Origin: Paraspadella gotoi
Lineage: Eukaryota > Chaetognatha
Direction: 5' to 3'
DNA length: 64,000 nucleotides
Assembly (NCBI GenBank): GCA_051294375.1
Contig: CM119266.1
Location: 22,325,875-22,389,874, forward strand
The position numbers and the translations under genes are program-made. The notes beneath the pieces were generated by a model. The model searched no databases. It had not been told where the DNA came from and saw only the letters and a program-made list of their open reading frames with translations. Below, in pieces: positions 12,546 to 25,131 of the stretch; the first letter of the stretch is position 1; every line of letters begins with the position of its first letter.

Positions 12546-13429
12546 AACATTTTTGTATTCCTTCCTCCACCTCCTCCTCCTACCCCCCTCCAGCGGTACG
12601 TAGCTTATGTTTGCCGGCTTCGAGGAGCTATCGTACAAAATTGGATGCGCGCACCGATGGTAATACGCGGTAGAACCAATGGCGCGAGAACCGGCTCGTT
12701 CGGTCGCAGTTGTGACACGGCGCGTACGGCGTCATGCGGGCCGTCACCCTCTCCGCCTTTTATCGACTACTTAATCTGACGAGCGAGAGCTCGCACGGCA
12801 ACACCGCACTAGGAACGAATTGGGGCTTGCTCCTGGCGCTTTAACTATTTGCAATTGGAAAGCATTGGAGGAACGATCTTTTTATCCTTATCTGAATTAC
12901 ATGTGGTGTTTAATATCTTTGACTATATGTATGTAACAATTCTATAGTTTAGACATACTGAAATGTACCTTCCTATTTTATTTAGTTTTATGGCTTCTGA
13001 ATAGAGGATTCTATTGTAAAAACGTCTGAACGGAGGTTACTGTCGATAAAGTGACGTAGCCCAAACATTAAAAAAACACACTCCCAACCAAAGCGCAACC
13101 TACCGCACTACTACAAATCTGTCACGGCGTCTCCCATTAGGAGATTATCATATACCCGACTTAGAATTGCGCCCAGAAAACCTTTGGGACGCAAATCCCT
13201 GCGGACCACACATTCTGTAGCATACACAAATCGCTCCTATATTAATTAAACATATTATTATAATATCACATATCCAAAACCGATGGGTCCGTCAATCTGA
13301 CAACGAAACAATCTCGATAACTAAAGTTTGCTAAAAAAGATAAAAAACACAAAAACCAATAATATTTTCTAGAGAAAAGAAATAAATTATAGATTATAAT
13401 AGAGAAAATCAAAGCTAAAAAAGAGGAAA

Positions 13430-13735
13430 AGATGACGAGAAAGAAGGAAGAAAGCGAAGCAGAGACAGAAAAAAGGATAAGTGAGAAGAAAGAAAAGAAA
13501 AGAAACGATAAAAAAGAAAAAAAAGGAAAAAGAAAAGAAAAAAGGAAAAGAAAAGAAAAAGAAAAGAAACGAGACAAGAGAAGAAAGCAGAAAAAGAAAA
13601 GAAAAGAAAAAAAGCAAAAAGAAAAGAAAAGAAAAGTAAAAGAAAAGAAAAGAAAAGAAAAGAAAAGAAAAGAACAGAAAGAAACGAGAGAGAAGAAAGT
13701 CGGAAAAACGAAGCAGAAAGCGAATCTTTAGACTT
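13430..13735. repeat. (GAAAA)n-type purine tract
   Basis: About 300 bases almost wholly A and G, built on GAAAA/AAAAG pentamers. The Lys/Arg/Glu-rich (+) and Phe/Ser/Leu-rich (-) frames are repeat artefacts. Confidence 0.95.
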
Positions 13736-13774
13736 CTTAGAGGAATCGTAAACAGGGAGAGCAAAGCGTGAAGT

Positions 13775-13799
13775 GTCACGTGAGATCGTGTCACGTGAC
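13775..13799. promoter_or_regulatory. Two tandem CACGTG E-boxes
   Basis: GTCACGTGA (13775-13783) and GTCACGTGAC (13790-13799) lie 15 bases apart start to start, so roughly one and a half helical turns. The pair is intact in the other copy (20503-20527) despite many nearby indels. Likely bHLH-ZIP sites if functional. Confidence 0.35.
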
Positions 13800-14097
13800 A
13801 TCGACTCCTACCGCGGACAATGCAGCTCGCCTTCACAGTGACCAAAATCGGTGGGACTCGTCACGGAGCGTTTTCCCCGTTTTGATTGCACGGAAGGCGT
13901 CTGGAACGTAAATGTCTCTTCGTTGAAAAGCACTGAGAAAGAGAAGGAGAGAGAGAAAACTGCAGAGAGAAAGAGAGAAGAGAGAGAGAGAAAAACTGGA
14001 GAGGAAAGAAAAGAGAGAATAAAAAAGACGTTTTTGACAATTCAAATTGACGATAACGCATAAATGACTTACATGACAAAGTAACAATGTGTTGATT

Positions 14098-14145
<48 letters not shown>

Positions 14146-14188
14146 TCTTCTCTCTCTCTTCTCCTCTCTCTCTCTCTCTCTCTCTCTC
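14098..14188. repeat. (TC)n microsatellite
   Basis: An interrupted TC tract. The counterpart at 20818-20896 is purer. Confidence 0.95.
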
Positions 14189-14801
14189 CACAGGCGACAC
14201 ATTCGACGCCTTGTCCTGGAGGATCCGCCGACCAAAGAGTCAAAAGAGAAGAGGGGAGCGTGATGAATCGATGATGATGATAATGATGATGTTGAAAACG
14301 AAAAAAAAAAAAGCAAAGATTTTAATCCCTCGATCTCAGTTAATTTACCGCATGGACCGCGATACTAGGATGACGCCGGACGTAACGTTGCGACGCACGC
14401 CACCGGTTCGAGGAAGTCTCGATTTTTAAGAGTCGAAATCCTACAGACTCTCGACGACAATTAACGCCGCCCGACGTTGCCGCCGCCCGCCGCCGCCACG
14501 TCGACGAAGACGACCATCGCCTCGGCGAGGATGAGATATACTCTTACAAGGAGGACGAGGACTGGAAAAAAGTGCCCCCCGCGGTTTGCCGACCTTTGCC
14601 CGAAGACTCGTTTGCATTTTTAACGCGAGGCCTAAAAAAATGCAGAGAGGGGTTGGGGGGGGGATGATTTCGGATAGGGATGCTAGAAAAAGGCAAGCAA
14701 GGAAAAAGAATACAGAATAAAGGTAAAAATAAAAAGAAAGAAAGACTAAGAGAGAGATAAAATGAGATAAATCTAAGGAGGAAAATGTGGGGACTGAAAG
14801 A

Positions 14802-16098
14802 GGAAATAAAAAAGAAACGAGGAGAAACCTTACTATAGAAAAGCAGTTATAAAAACACCAAAGGTTTTGAAGAAGAAATAATGTGAAAAAAACAATTGAC
14901 AACGGGAAGCGAATATTTTTATTTATTTTAAATATATATTAAATATATTTCTACACATTTTATATTTCTCATCCACCTTTTAATATTTTCTTAAATTTTA
15001 CAATTTAATTTTAAATTTATTTCAGATTTACTATTATATATTTATACTAATTTACTCGTTTGCGCACAGTTTTTCTTACAAGTCCCTCCGCTAATCGTCA
15101 TTCACTTCCAACTTTTCCCTCCCCTCAATTCAAGTACCGTTCATAATCTCTCTCTTCTTCTTTCTTACATCATCTCACAGATTTTCAAATCCTCTTCAGT
15201 CTCATAATTCCAAGTCTGGTGACTAACGCCGAGTTAAATATTCTCCCATTCATCGGCCAACTTCATTTAAAGGGAAACTCGGCCTTGAAAAAACATTTTT
15301 TCTCTTCTCTTCATTTTCATCTCCTATTATCCTTATTCTTTTTTCTACAGCCTCCCTCTTTATATCGACTCTTTCAATCCTCTCTTTCCCTTTTGATTTG
15401 CTCCTTTCCTCACCTTATTTCCATCCTTTCCTCCTTTAGTTTGCGGCCGCGAGTACTCCCGGAGAAACTCTATATAAGTACACATTGTCCATATCATGTG
15501 ATCAAAGGCAAATGCACGTGAAAATTCAAAGTCACTGCGGCGCAACATTCTACTTCCTACCTGTATTCCTTCTTTCTTCCTCGTTTTCTGTCGTTTCTGT
15601 CTTTTCTATCTTTCTTCTTTCTCTCCTCTGCTTGATCCGAACTGAGTTCCTTCTCTCTCTCACATAATAATGCTCCTTCTAAATCTTGTTTTTTTGCTCG
15701 TTTTTCGTTTCTCTCAATCTTTATTCCAGTTTCGGACTCATATTTTCCCGTTACTACTATATTAATCAATTAACGACTATCATTTTTCTATTTCTTCCCT
15801 CCTAGTTTTGCAATGATCCTATTCCTTGATACTTCCTACTTCCCTCGTCACCACCCCTTCTATTTTCCTCCTCCTTCCTCCCCAACTTTTCCTTTTTCCC
15901 TTCCTCTTCTCATTCTCCAAAGTTCGTTCAGGCGCGACGAACATAATTAATCAGTCAATTAAGAATCTTCCAAAAAAGAAAAAAAAGAAAAATCATTTTT
16001 CTTTGTTTTCTCTTCGGCTTCTTGCGCTCAACCAACTCCTCATCCTCCAACCAAATAAGCTTAAACTCTCTCTCTCTCTCTCTCTCTTCTCTTCTCTA

Positions 16099-16129
<31 letters not shown>

Positions 16130-17373
16130 GCTCTCTCTCCTCTCCTCTCTTTCTCTCTCTACTCTCTTTCTTTCCCTTTCCCTCAAGGGGCGGCTTGTTT
16201 CCCCCATCACACCCCGTCTTTACCGGGGGACCAAAGTGGCATTGAAAGAACGACTCCCCATACCGACGGTCAGACGACGACGACGACGACGACTACAAGA
16301 AACAACAACCAACGGACGAATACTGAGGCGACGACGACGCGAGGCCCCCGTGCGCCCTCTACGGCCGACGAGGGAAATCAAAGGAGCGGAAGAGAAAAAC
16401 TGAAATCGCGGAAGTCGGTGACGTTGATAGCCGATCGAGATGACGACGACGACGACGAACGACGATCGAACGACGACGACGAAGATGACAGAAATAAAAA
16501 TCTTTAAACCAGTGTGCTGACAATGTTTTAGAAACAATGACGACATATCTACCGATGATGGTATTCATCAGACCCATGCTAAATATAATGGTCAATTTCG
16601 AAAAAGGAATAAACTGACTAGGGGAACTATATCAATACAACGAAACGCCGACAATGACATGCCTACAAAAACTACCGACTTAAAAAACCATCTGCGGTTA
16701 AGTAAAAAAAAATTTAGGAACATTAAACAATTTAAAAAATAGCTTGCAAAAATTCGATTAAAAGGAAATCGAAATATACTATATTCGTATTGGAAAAGAG
16801 AAGTTTGACTAATAAAAGAAGATGATAGAAAATCCTAAAAAGAAAGATATAAATAATGAAAATTTAATCAAAATAACCATTTAAATACTATATAAACGAG
16901 AGTAGCGAGATATAAAACGAAAAAGCAACGTCAAATTTAAACGAATTTAAACTAAATTTGAAAATTTCCAATGACGTCTTAAAGAATTCTTGTAACTAAG
17001 TCAAATAAAAGCATGATTACGAAGTAATTAGTTTCAACGAACGACCATTGACATGACTACGACGACGACGATCAAGCGACGACGAAGCGAGCTCGTCACG
17101 CATCGTCAAACACTAACGACACTACATCACAATTACGACGTCAGAAAACGATGAAGATGATGGAGAAACGTTAACGGGATGACATTTGTAGTCAACGATG
17201 CAAAGGAGTTACTACTTCCAAAACAACAACAACGGACGACTGACGACAAGTTTTCCGTCAGGTGATGACGCGAATCGACGGCATTTCGGGGCAAAAACCG
17301 ATGACGTCATACTACGTTACGTCAAGACGTTACGACGGAGCGAAACGGAGGATAGACCGAATCTCTCTCTGGT
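14802..17373. repeat. Unit A, copy 2 (truncated)
   Basis: Begins GGAAATAAAAAAGAAACGA like copy 1 and follows it, with many one-base indels, to the equivalent of about position 2560, then stops at a 25-N gap. It holds (TC)n at about 16070-16165, (GAC)n at 16272-16490 and TGACGTCA at 17302-17309. No credible gene was found. Confidence 0.8.
17302..17309. promoter_or_regulatory. CRE-like site TGACGTCA (copy 2)
   Basis: The same palindrome and flanks as at 2507 and 24049. Confidence 0.3.
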
Positions 17374-17398
17374 NNNNNNNNNNNNNNNNNNNNNNNNN
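17374..17398. other. Assembly gap, exactly 25 N
   Basis: A placeholder joining unit A copy 2 directly to unit B copy 2. The sequence equivalent to about 2560-7915 is missing between them. Confidence 0.99.
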
Positions 17399-18054
17399 TT
17401 TTTTTTTTTTTTTGCTTTAAAATTCTGACCATATTTGGCGTTTGGGTGTTTTCGTGGCAAACAACCAACGTGACCAGCGAGAGGAATTCGACGACGACGA
17501 TGGCAACGATCGAGGCACCTTGGACGACGTCGACGACGACGACGACGAAGAAGTCGACGACTTTATCTGCCCCAAAACAGATTTTTCTCCAATTTTTTTT
17601 TACCAGATTTAATCTTTTTTGATTATTCCATTTCAATCCGTCTTTTTATTTTTCGCTTCAACCTTTCACCTTTTTTCTTCCACGTTCTCACATAACCACC
17701 TTTCCACGACGCCATTCCATTATTTCCATATCTTAATCCACCTCTCTCACCACTCTCCTTACCCAATATCTCACCCCGACTCTATACGCCCTTCCGACCC
17801 GCCCTCCCGCCTTCCCGCCCTTTCGACCTCCTTAACGTCTTCAACGTAAACAAAAAAGGTAAACAATCCCGAGCCACCGATATTATTTTTTTTTCCTCGC
17901 GGTTTTTTTATATTTTTTTTTGCATAATCGGTGATCGTAAAAAAACCCAAACTCCTCCTCCTTCTCTTCCTCCTCCTCCTCCGCCATATAGAGCTAAACC
18001 CTGTTTGAGAGTAGTGATTCGACTACCTCCAACTGGTCGATGATATCATGACTG

Positions 18055-19260
18055 ATGAATTCACCCTCCTCATTTGGTATTAAATACACTCCTCTACTTT
18101 TGAAGGCTCTTCCTCCTCCTCCTACTCCTCCTCCTCTCCTCCTATGAATTCATCAGGGATTTCAAATAATAAATTCATTTACTGCAGATAAGGAAGATGA
18201 TTTCTTTAGGTGAATCCATAGATGTATTCATGTGAGAGAAAGAAAAGATTTGATCTCGTATGAGTGAAACATGTCCAAGCTCTCGCTACCCAACTGATAA
18301 GTCTTAGTGAGCAATAGTAAATCTCTTTCACAATGAATTCATTTCTCAAAATCATATTCGAAATCATGATTTCATAGAATTTCATAAACATCGAATGAAT
18401 TCATTGCAGAGGTTAAAGTTTGTGGCAATTAATTGATGTAGGATGTATTCTCTCGATGAATCCAAACATGTATTCATTGATAGGTAAAATATTTCTTCTG
18501 CTTTGAGTTAAAATACTTATACTGTTACGTTATGGTTAGATTGAAAAGGATAGTTTATCCGTCTCAATGAATTCAAACTTCAAAATAATGTAAGAAATCA
18601 TGATTCCCCTAGTTCTAGGCTTTAGTGTCAACTGAAATAATAAATAAAATAAATAAAATAAATAAAATAAATTATTATTTAATTTGTTTTTTCATTTAAG
18701 TTAGTTTAAAATTGTAAACATTTTTTATTGGGGTTTGAAAAGGGGTATTTTTTTCTCTTTTTGACGAATTCAAAATGCCATATCTTGGCCTTGGATTATC
18801 TAATTTACAAAAAATTTATATATTTAGAATCCTTGTCTTAACCTTGTCCTAACCTCTTTTTATAATAATAAAAAAATTGAAATTTGATAAAGTATTAATA
18901 AATACCTTTTTTAAAGTAATATCTTAAAAATAATATCAATTTGAAAATAAAGTTAAAAATTTTCCAAAATAAGCTTATACAATGTAATTGTTATGCACTT
19001 AAAACAATAAAAAAATACTTACCTAGTAAGGAGATATTTAGTAAAGTAGAAAAATCTTTAATCCCAAATAATTGACAAGTATTCAGTGAATGAGTGAGTG
19101 AAAAATATTATTCTTTGTGAATACTTAGTGTGTGAATTCATGAGTAGAAATTCATGAGAATGAATTCATTTCATTTCAGTTTAATGTGCCATTTTTTAAA
19201 GTTTTTATTATTAAGTAGTCATTATTCTTTTTGAATACTTAGTGTGTGAATTCATGAGTA
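18055..19260. repeat. Cluster of TGAATTCA palindromes
   Basis: Eight exact TGAATTCA octamers can be read in about 1.2 kb (near 18055, 18144, 18332, 18394, 18567, 19133, 19160 and 19247), plus near-matches such as TGAATCCA, CGAATTCA and AAATTCAT. Spacing is irregular, so this is not a simple tandem array. Confidence 0.7.
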
Positions 19261-19275
19261 GAAATTCATAAGAAA
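19108..19275. repeat. Pair of about 55-base direct repeats
   Basis: ATTCTTTGTGAATACTTAG, then TGTGTGAATTCATGAGTAG, occurs near 19108 and again near 19225, about 115 bases apart. Both units end in AGAAATTCAT. The second is followed by a (CCT)n run. Confidence 0.75.
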
Positions 19276-20039
19276 AAAATTCATATGAACAGTTTTTTAT
19301 TCCTCCTCCTCCTCCTCCTCCTCCTCCTCCTCCGCGTTACGAGCTTTGTTTTGCCGGCTTCGAGGAGTTATTCAAATTGGATGGCACCCGATGGAATCGT
19401 AGAACCGCGTCGAGAACCGGCTCGGTCGGCGTCTGTCGGCGTCGGCGTCGGCGGCGTCACCTCTCCGCCTTTTTCGACTCTAAATCTGAAGGAGAGTCGC
19501 GAACCGCCTGACGATGGGCTTCTCCTGGTTAACTATTGCAATGGAAAGCATTGGGAGACCGACTTTTTATCTTACTGATTACATGTTTTATATTTGATAT
19601 ATGTATGTAAAATTTATAGTTTAGACTATGAAATGTCTTCCTATTTTTTTTGTTTATCTTCTGTATGAGGATATTGTAAAAACGTCTGAAGAGGTTACTG
19701 TGAAAAGGTGACGTAGCCAAACATTAAAAAAAACTCCCACCAAAGCCAACCTTCCACTAATATCTGTCTGGGTTCCATTAGGATTATACCGACTTAGAAT
19801 TGCGCCCAGAAAATCCTATGGGCGCAATCCTGCGACCACCATCTGTCAGCATACAAATCTGCTCCTATTTAATAAAATTTTTATATTTCACATCCAAACC
19901 GTGGGCCGTCAAATCTGACAACGAAACAATCTCGATAACTAAAGTTTGCTAAAAGATAAAAAACAAACAATAATATTTTCTGAGAAAGAAATTAAATTAT
20001 AGATTATAATAGAGAATATCAAAGCTAAAAAAGAGGGAA

Positions 20040-20440
20040 AAGATGACCGAAGAAAGAAGGAAGAAAAGCGAAGGAAAAAAGCCGAAGGCAGGAAAAAAAA
20101 GAGTGTTAAGTGAGAAAGAGAAAGAAAAAGGAAAAAATAGAACAAAGAAAGAAAAACAGAAAAAAAAAAAGAAAAGAAAAAAGAAAAGAAAAGAAAAGAA
20201 AAAGAAACGAGAAGAAAGGAAAAAGAAGAAAGAAAAGAAAAGAAAAGAAAAAAGAAAGGAAAAGAAAAGAAAAAAAGAACAAAAAGAAAAGAAAAGAAAA
20301 AAAAGAAAAAAAGAAAGAGAATAGAAAAGGAAAGAGAAAAGAAAAGAAAAGAAAAGAAATGAGAAAAAGAAAAGAAAAGAAAGAAAAGAAAAGAAAAGGA
20401 GAAAAGAAACGAGAAAGAGAAGAAAAGTCGGAAAAAACGA
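20040..20440. repeat. (GAAAA)n-type purine tract
   Basis: About 400 bases of A and G pentamers, longer than the counterpart at 13430-13735. Frames on both strands are artefacts. Confidence 0.95.
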
Positions 20441-20502
20441 AGCGAAGCGAATCTTTGGACTCTTGAGGGAATCGTAAACAGGGGAGAGCAAAGCTGTGAA
20501 GT

Positions 20503-20527
20503 GTCACGTGAGATCGTGTCACGTGAC
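20503..20527. promoter_or_regulatory. Two tandem CACGTG E-boxes (copy 2)
   Basis: GTCACGTGA at 20503-20511 and GTCACGTGAC at 20518-20527, with the same spacing as at 13775-13799. Confidence 0.35.
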
Positions 20528-20813
20528 ATCGACTCCTACCGCGTGACAATGGCTCGCTTCACGCTGACCAAATCGTGGGACTCGCACGGAGCGTTTCCCC
20601 GTTTGATGCACGGGGCGTCGGAACGTAAATGTCTCTCGTTGAAAAGATCTAGAAAGAGAAGGAGAGAGAGAGAAACTGGAGAGAAAAGAGAGAGGAGAGA
20701 GAGAAAACTGGAGAGAAAGAAAGAGAGATTTAAAAAAAGACGTTTTTGACAATTCAAATTGACGATAAACGCATAAATGACCTTACATGACAACAGTAAA
20801 CAATGTGTGATTT

Positions 20814-20899
<86 letters not shown>

Positions 20900-20900
20900 T
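20814..20900. repeat. (TC)n microsatellite
   Basis: A nearly pure TC tract of about 80 bases. Confidence 0.95.
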
Positions 20901-22117
20901 CTCTCTCTCCCACAGGGACACATTCGACGCCGTCCTGGAGGATCCGGACCAAAGAGTCGAGGAGAAGAGGGAGCGCTTGATGATTGATGATGATGATGAT
21001 GATAATGATGATGTTGAAAACGAAAAAAAAAAAGCAAAGATTTTCCCTCCGATCTCAGTTATTTCCGGCATGACCGCGAATCTAGGGTGACGCGGCGTCG
21101 TTGCGTCGCCGCACCGGTTCGAGGAAGTCTCGATTTGTCAAGAGTCGAAATCTCTACAGCTCTCGACGACAATAACGCCGCCGACGTTGCCGCGCCGCCG
21201 CCGCCACCGTCGACGAAGACGACCATCGCCTCGGCGAGGATGAATATACTCTCTACAAGGAGGACGAAAGGACTGGAAAAGATGCCCCCCCGCGGTTTTG
21301 CCGACCTTTGCCCGAGACTCGTTTGCATTTTTAACGCGAGCGCCTAAAAAATGAGAGAGGGGTTGGGGGTGATGATTCGGATAGGGGATGTATGAAAAAG
21401 GAAGCAGAAAAAGAGACAGAATAAAGGTAAAAATAAAAAGAAAGAAAAGACTAAGAGAGAGATAAAATGAGATAAATCTAAGGAGGAGAAATGTGGACTG
21501 AAAGAGGAAATAAAATAAGAAACGAGAGAAAACTCTCATAGAAAAGCGTTATAAAAACACCAAAGGTTTTGAAGAAGAAATAATGTGAAAAAACAATGTG
21601 ACAATGGGAGGAATATCAATTTTAATTTTAATTTTGATTTTGATTTTAATTCTATTTTTAAATATATTTCTACCATTTTTTTTCTCAAGCACCTTTTTAT
21701 TTTCTTAATTTTACAATTTTATTTTAAATTTATTTTTAGATTACTATTTTATTTTACTAATTTACTCGTTTGCTAATGTCATTTCACGTCCAATATTCCT
21801 CCCCTCAATTCAAGTCCGTCATTCCTCTCTCTTCTTTTTTAATCACTTCACAGATTTCAAATCCTCTCGAGTCTCATAATTCCAAGTCTGGGTGACATAA
21901 CCGCCGGTTAAAATTCTCCCATTCATTCGGCCAACTTCATTTTAAGGAGAAACTCGGCCTTGAAAAAAACATTTTTTTCTCTCTTCATTTTCTCTCCTAT
22001 TATCCTTATTCTTTTCTCAGCCCTCCCTCTTTTCCGCTCCTTTCAATCTCTCTCTTTCCTCCTTTTGTTTGCTCCTTTCCTCCTTCTTAGTTGCGCCGCG
22101 AGTACTCGCGGAGAAAC

Positions 22118-22231
22118 TCTATATATCATATTATTATATTATATTATATATTATATATTATATATTATTATTATTATTATATATATTATATATTATATTA
22201 TATTATTATTATATATTATATAGTATATAAG
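22118..22231. repeat. AT/ATT expansion at the TATA-like site
   Basis: About 110 bases of TATA/ATTATT repeat lie exactly where copies 1 and 2 carry only CTATATAAAG or CTATATAAGT (667 and about 15470). The flanks (GAGAAACTC on the left, ATCATGTGATCAAAGG on the right) are conserved, so this is an insertion or expansion specific to this copy. Confidence 0.85.
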
Positions 22232-22799
22232 TCACATGTCATATCATGTGATCAAAGGCAAATGCACGTGAAAATAAAGTCACTGCGGCGCAACACTTTT
22301 CTCTACCTGTTTCCTTCTTTCTTCCTCGTTTTCTGTCGTTTCTGTCTTTTTCTATCTTTCTCTTTCTCTCCTCTCTTGATCCGACTGAGTTCCTTCTCTC
22401 TCTCTCTCATGCTCCTTCTAAATCTGTTTGCTCGTCTTTCCTTCTCTCCATCTTTATTCCAGTTTCGACTCATATTTTCCCTTTACTACTATATTAATCA
22501 ATAACCACTATCTTTTTCTATTTCTCCCTCCTAGTTATTGCAATGATCCTATTCCTTGACCACTTCCTACCTTCCCTCGTCAACATCCCTTCTATTTTCC
22601 TCCCTTCCTTCCTCCCCAACTTTTCCTTTCTTCCCTTCCTCTTCTCATTCTTCCCAAGGTTCGTTCAGGCGCCGACGAACATAATTTAATCAGTCAATTA
22701 AGAATCTTCCAAAAAAGAAAAAAAAAGAAAAATCATTTTCTTTGTTTCTCTTCGCTTCTTCGCTCAACCAACTTCCTCATCCTCCAACCAAATAAGCTT

Positions 22800-22802
<3 letters not shown>

Positions 22803-22886
<84 letters not shown>

Positions 22887-22910
22887 GCTCTCTCTCATCT
22901 CTCTCTCTTC
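22803..22910. repeat. (TC)n microsatellite
   Basis: A TC tract of about 100 bases, longer and purer than in the other A copies. Confidence 0.95.
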
Positions 22911-24048
22911 TCTCTTTTCTCACTTTCTTTCCCTTTCCCCCTGCAAAGGGGGCGGCTTGTTTCCCCCATCACACCCCGTCTTACCGGGGGACTCAAAGTG
23001 GCATTGAAAGGACGACTCCCATACCGACGTCAAGACGACGACGACGACGACGACTACAAGAACAACAACAACCAACGACGATGACGAGGCGACGACGACG
23101 CGAAGGCCCCCGGTGGCCCTCTGACGGCGACGAGGGAAATCAAAGGAGCGGAAGAGAAAAACTGAATCGCGGAGTCGGTGACGTTGATAGCGATCGAGAT
23201 GACGACAACGACGACGACGACGACGACAACGACGACGAAGATGACAGAAATAAAAATTTTAATCAGTGTGCTGACAATGTTTTAGAAACAATGACGACAG
23301 TATCTACGATGATGGTTATGTATGACCCATGCTAAATATAATGGTTCAATTTAGAAAAGAGAATAACTGACTAGGAACTATATCAATACAACGAAACGCC
23401 GACAATGACATGCCTACAAAAACCACCGACTTACAAACATCTGGGGTTAAGTAAAAAAAAAATTTAGGAACATTAAAAAACAAAGCGTTCAAAAAAGTTT
23501 GAATTTGAAAAAGTAAATGGAGATTTAAAAAAAAAAATAATCTCATTCGGTATTGAAAAGAAAGTTTGACTATAAAAGGAGATGATAGAAAATCCTAAAA
23601 AAAATATATAAATATATGAAAATTTAATAAAAATAAACATTTAAATACTATAACAACGAAGGAAGTAGGTCGAGATATAAAACGAAAAAAAGCGAACGTC
23701 AAATTTAAACGAATTTAAACTAAATTGAAAATTTCCAATGACGTCTTAAAAGTTCTTCTACTTAGTCAAATAAAAGCAATGATTACGAAGTAATTAGTTT
23801 CAACGACGACCATGACAACGACGACGACGATAGCGACGACGATAGCGACGCTGCGTCACGATCCTCAAACATTAACGACACTAAATCACAATTACGACGT
23901 CGAAAACGATGAAGATGATGGAGAAACGTTAACGGATGACATTTGTAGTCAACGAGAAAGAGTTCTACTTCCAAAACAACAACAACGACGACGACGACAA
24001 GTTTTCCGTCGGCGATGACGCGAATCGACGTCATTCGGGCAAAACCGA

Positions 24049-24056
24049 TGACGTCA
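24049..24056. promoter_or_regulatory. CRE-like site TGACGTCA (copy 3)
   Basis: The same palindrome and flanking ACGTTACGTCA as in copies 1 and 2. Confidence 0.3.
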
Positions 24057-24138
24057 TCTACGTTACGTCAAGACGTTACGACGGAGCGAAACGGAGGATA
24101 GACGAGCGTCGAACCTCCCGTCGAAAGACGAGCGAGCA

Positions 24139-24171
<33 letters not shown>

Positions 24172-25086
24172 TAGTTATCTTCTTGTGTGACGCGCCAGTG
24201 ATTCTGGGTGAGAAATTTCCGAAGGCGTCGAATTGGACCTACATTTTAGTCGGAGTTAAAATGGGTCGTTGGGATTCCGCTATCGTGACAAATAGATTTA
24301 CTTCAATAATGTACTCGTTTCACTGAATTGTTTCTATACGTATGAAATTGGCCTCCAACACTCTTACAAGATTTCAATCAAGAATCTCTCACAGTATCGT
24401 TTATTCATTCCCAGTGTTCCTAGGTTCCCTATCAGTGAAGTGGTATAATATTTCAAAGAAGGTTTCAATTGTATGAAAAGACCACTCCCTTAAGTATTAG
24501 ATCGGGGAATACTATATTGTACTCCGCCCAGCATCAAAATACAACTATTACAAGGAGCTGAATTTTATGAATAAGAATATAATTTTTATAAACCTCGCTC
24601 TTTCCTTGGTTAAACTTTTGTTAATATCATCCTCTTTCTGGGTGAGTTAAGATTTATATTAACTTCCTTAAGATGGCAAAAAGAAGAGAGAAAGACTCAG
24701 AGATCACAAATTTGTGAGTCTTGAAAGAATCTCTTCTCACTCACCCGCGTCCTCCAAACTGACTCATCAGTCTCTTGTGAAATCTTCACAATCGTGAATG
24801 AAAAATAAAGATAAACTGGAAGCAGTTCCAAGGATTTTCACGACTTCGGCGGCGCGATCGCGTGTGAAAGGGTTAGAGAAACTGGGATCACGACGAGTTG
24901 TGAATAATGAAAAGGCGACAGCGACGACGACGACGACGACGACGAGTCACAAAGCGGAAAACTCATCTTTTATGAATGAACGGGAAAATGTAGCGCAAGC
25001 GCGGCAGAGTCTGAGGGCGTAGACGGCGTGGCGGCGGCGGCAGCGGCGAAACGGGCGCGGCGTGAAAAAGAGAGTGAGATTTTGTG

Positions 25087-25131
25087 ATGGATAGTCGCGA
25101 GGCGATCGCCGGATTACGCAAGCGAGTTCAG
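25087..25131 (+). CDS. Possible first coding exon, unknown gene (copy 3)
   Basis: Identical over 45 bases to 3553-3597: ATG, 15 open codons, then CAG|GTAGCG as donor. The preceding leader (24985-25086) is also nearly identical between copies. The next exon is not identified and the peptide is not recognised. If the duplication is real, both copies could be promoter-plus-first-exon units; if it is an assembly artefact there is only one. Confidence 0.25.

Larger units (their letters stand above)
7915..14801. repeat. Unit B, copy 1 (with insertion)
   Basis: Matches 17399-21505 in order: a T-run followed by GCTTTAAAA, (GAC)n, TCC-rich sequence, AT-rich sequence rich in GAATTC, a purine GAAAA tract, paired E-boxes, a (TC)n tract, a (GAT)n run and a GCC-rich patch. 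This copy is about 2.8 kb longer, mostly because of an insertion at about 8650-11235. Differences from the other copy are mainly one-base indels, extra bases being commoner here. No credible gene was found. Confidence 0.8.
17399..21505. repeat. Unit B, copy 2
   Basis: The shorter counterpart of 7915-14801, lacking the 2.6 kb insertion. It contains a TCC-rich tract, an AT-rich region with many TGAATTCA palindromes, (CCT)n at 19300-19332, the GAAAA purine tract, paired E-boxes, (TC)n, (GAT)n and a GCC-rich patch. No credible gene was found. Confidence 0.8.

Noticed and set aside
13266-13845. Phe/Ser/Leu-rich minus-strand frames resembling membrane proteins
   Set aside because: They are translations of the (GAAAA)n purine tract; the opposite strand gives Lys/Arg/Glu-rich frames of equal length.
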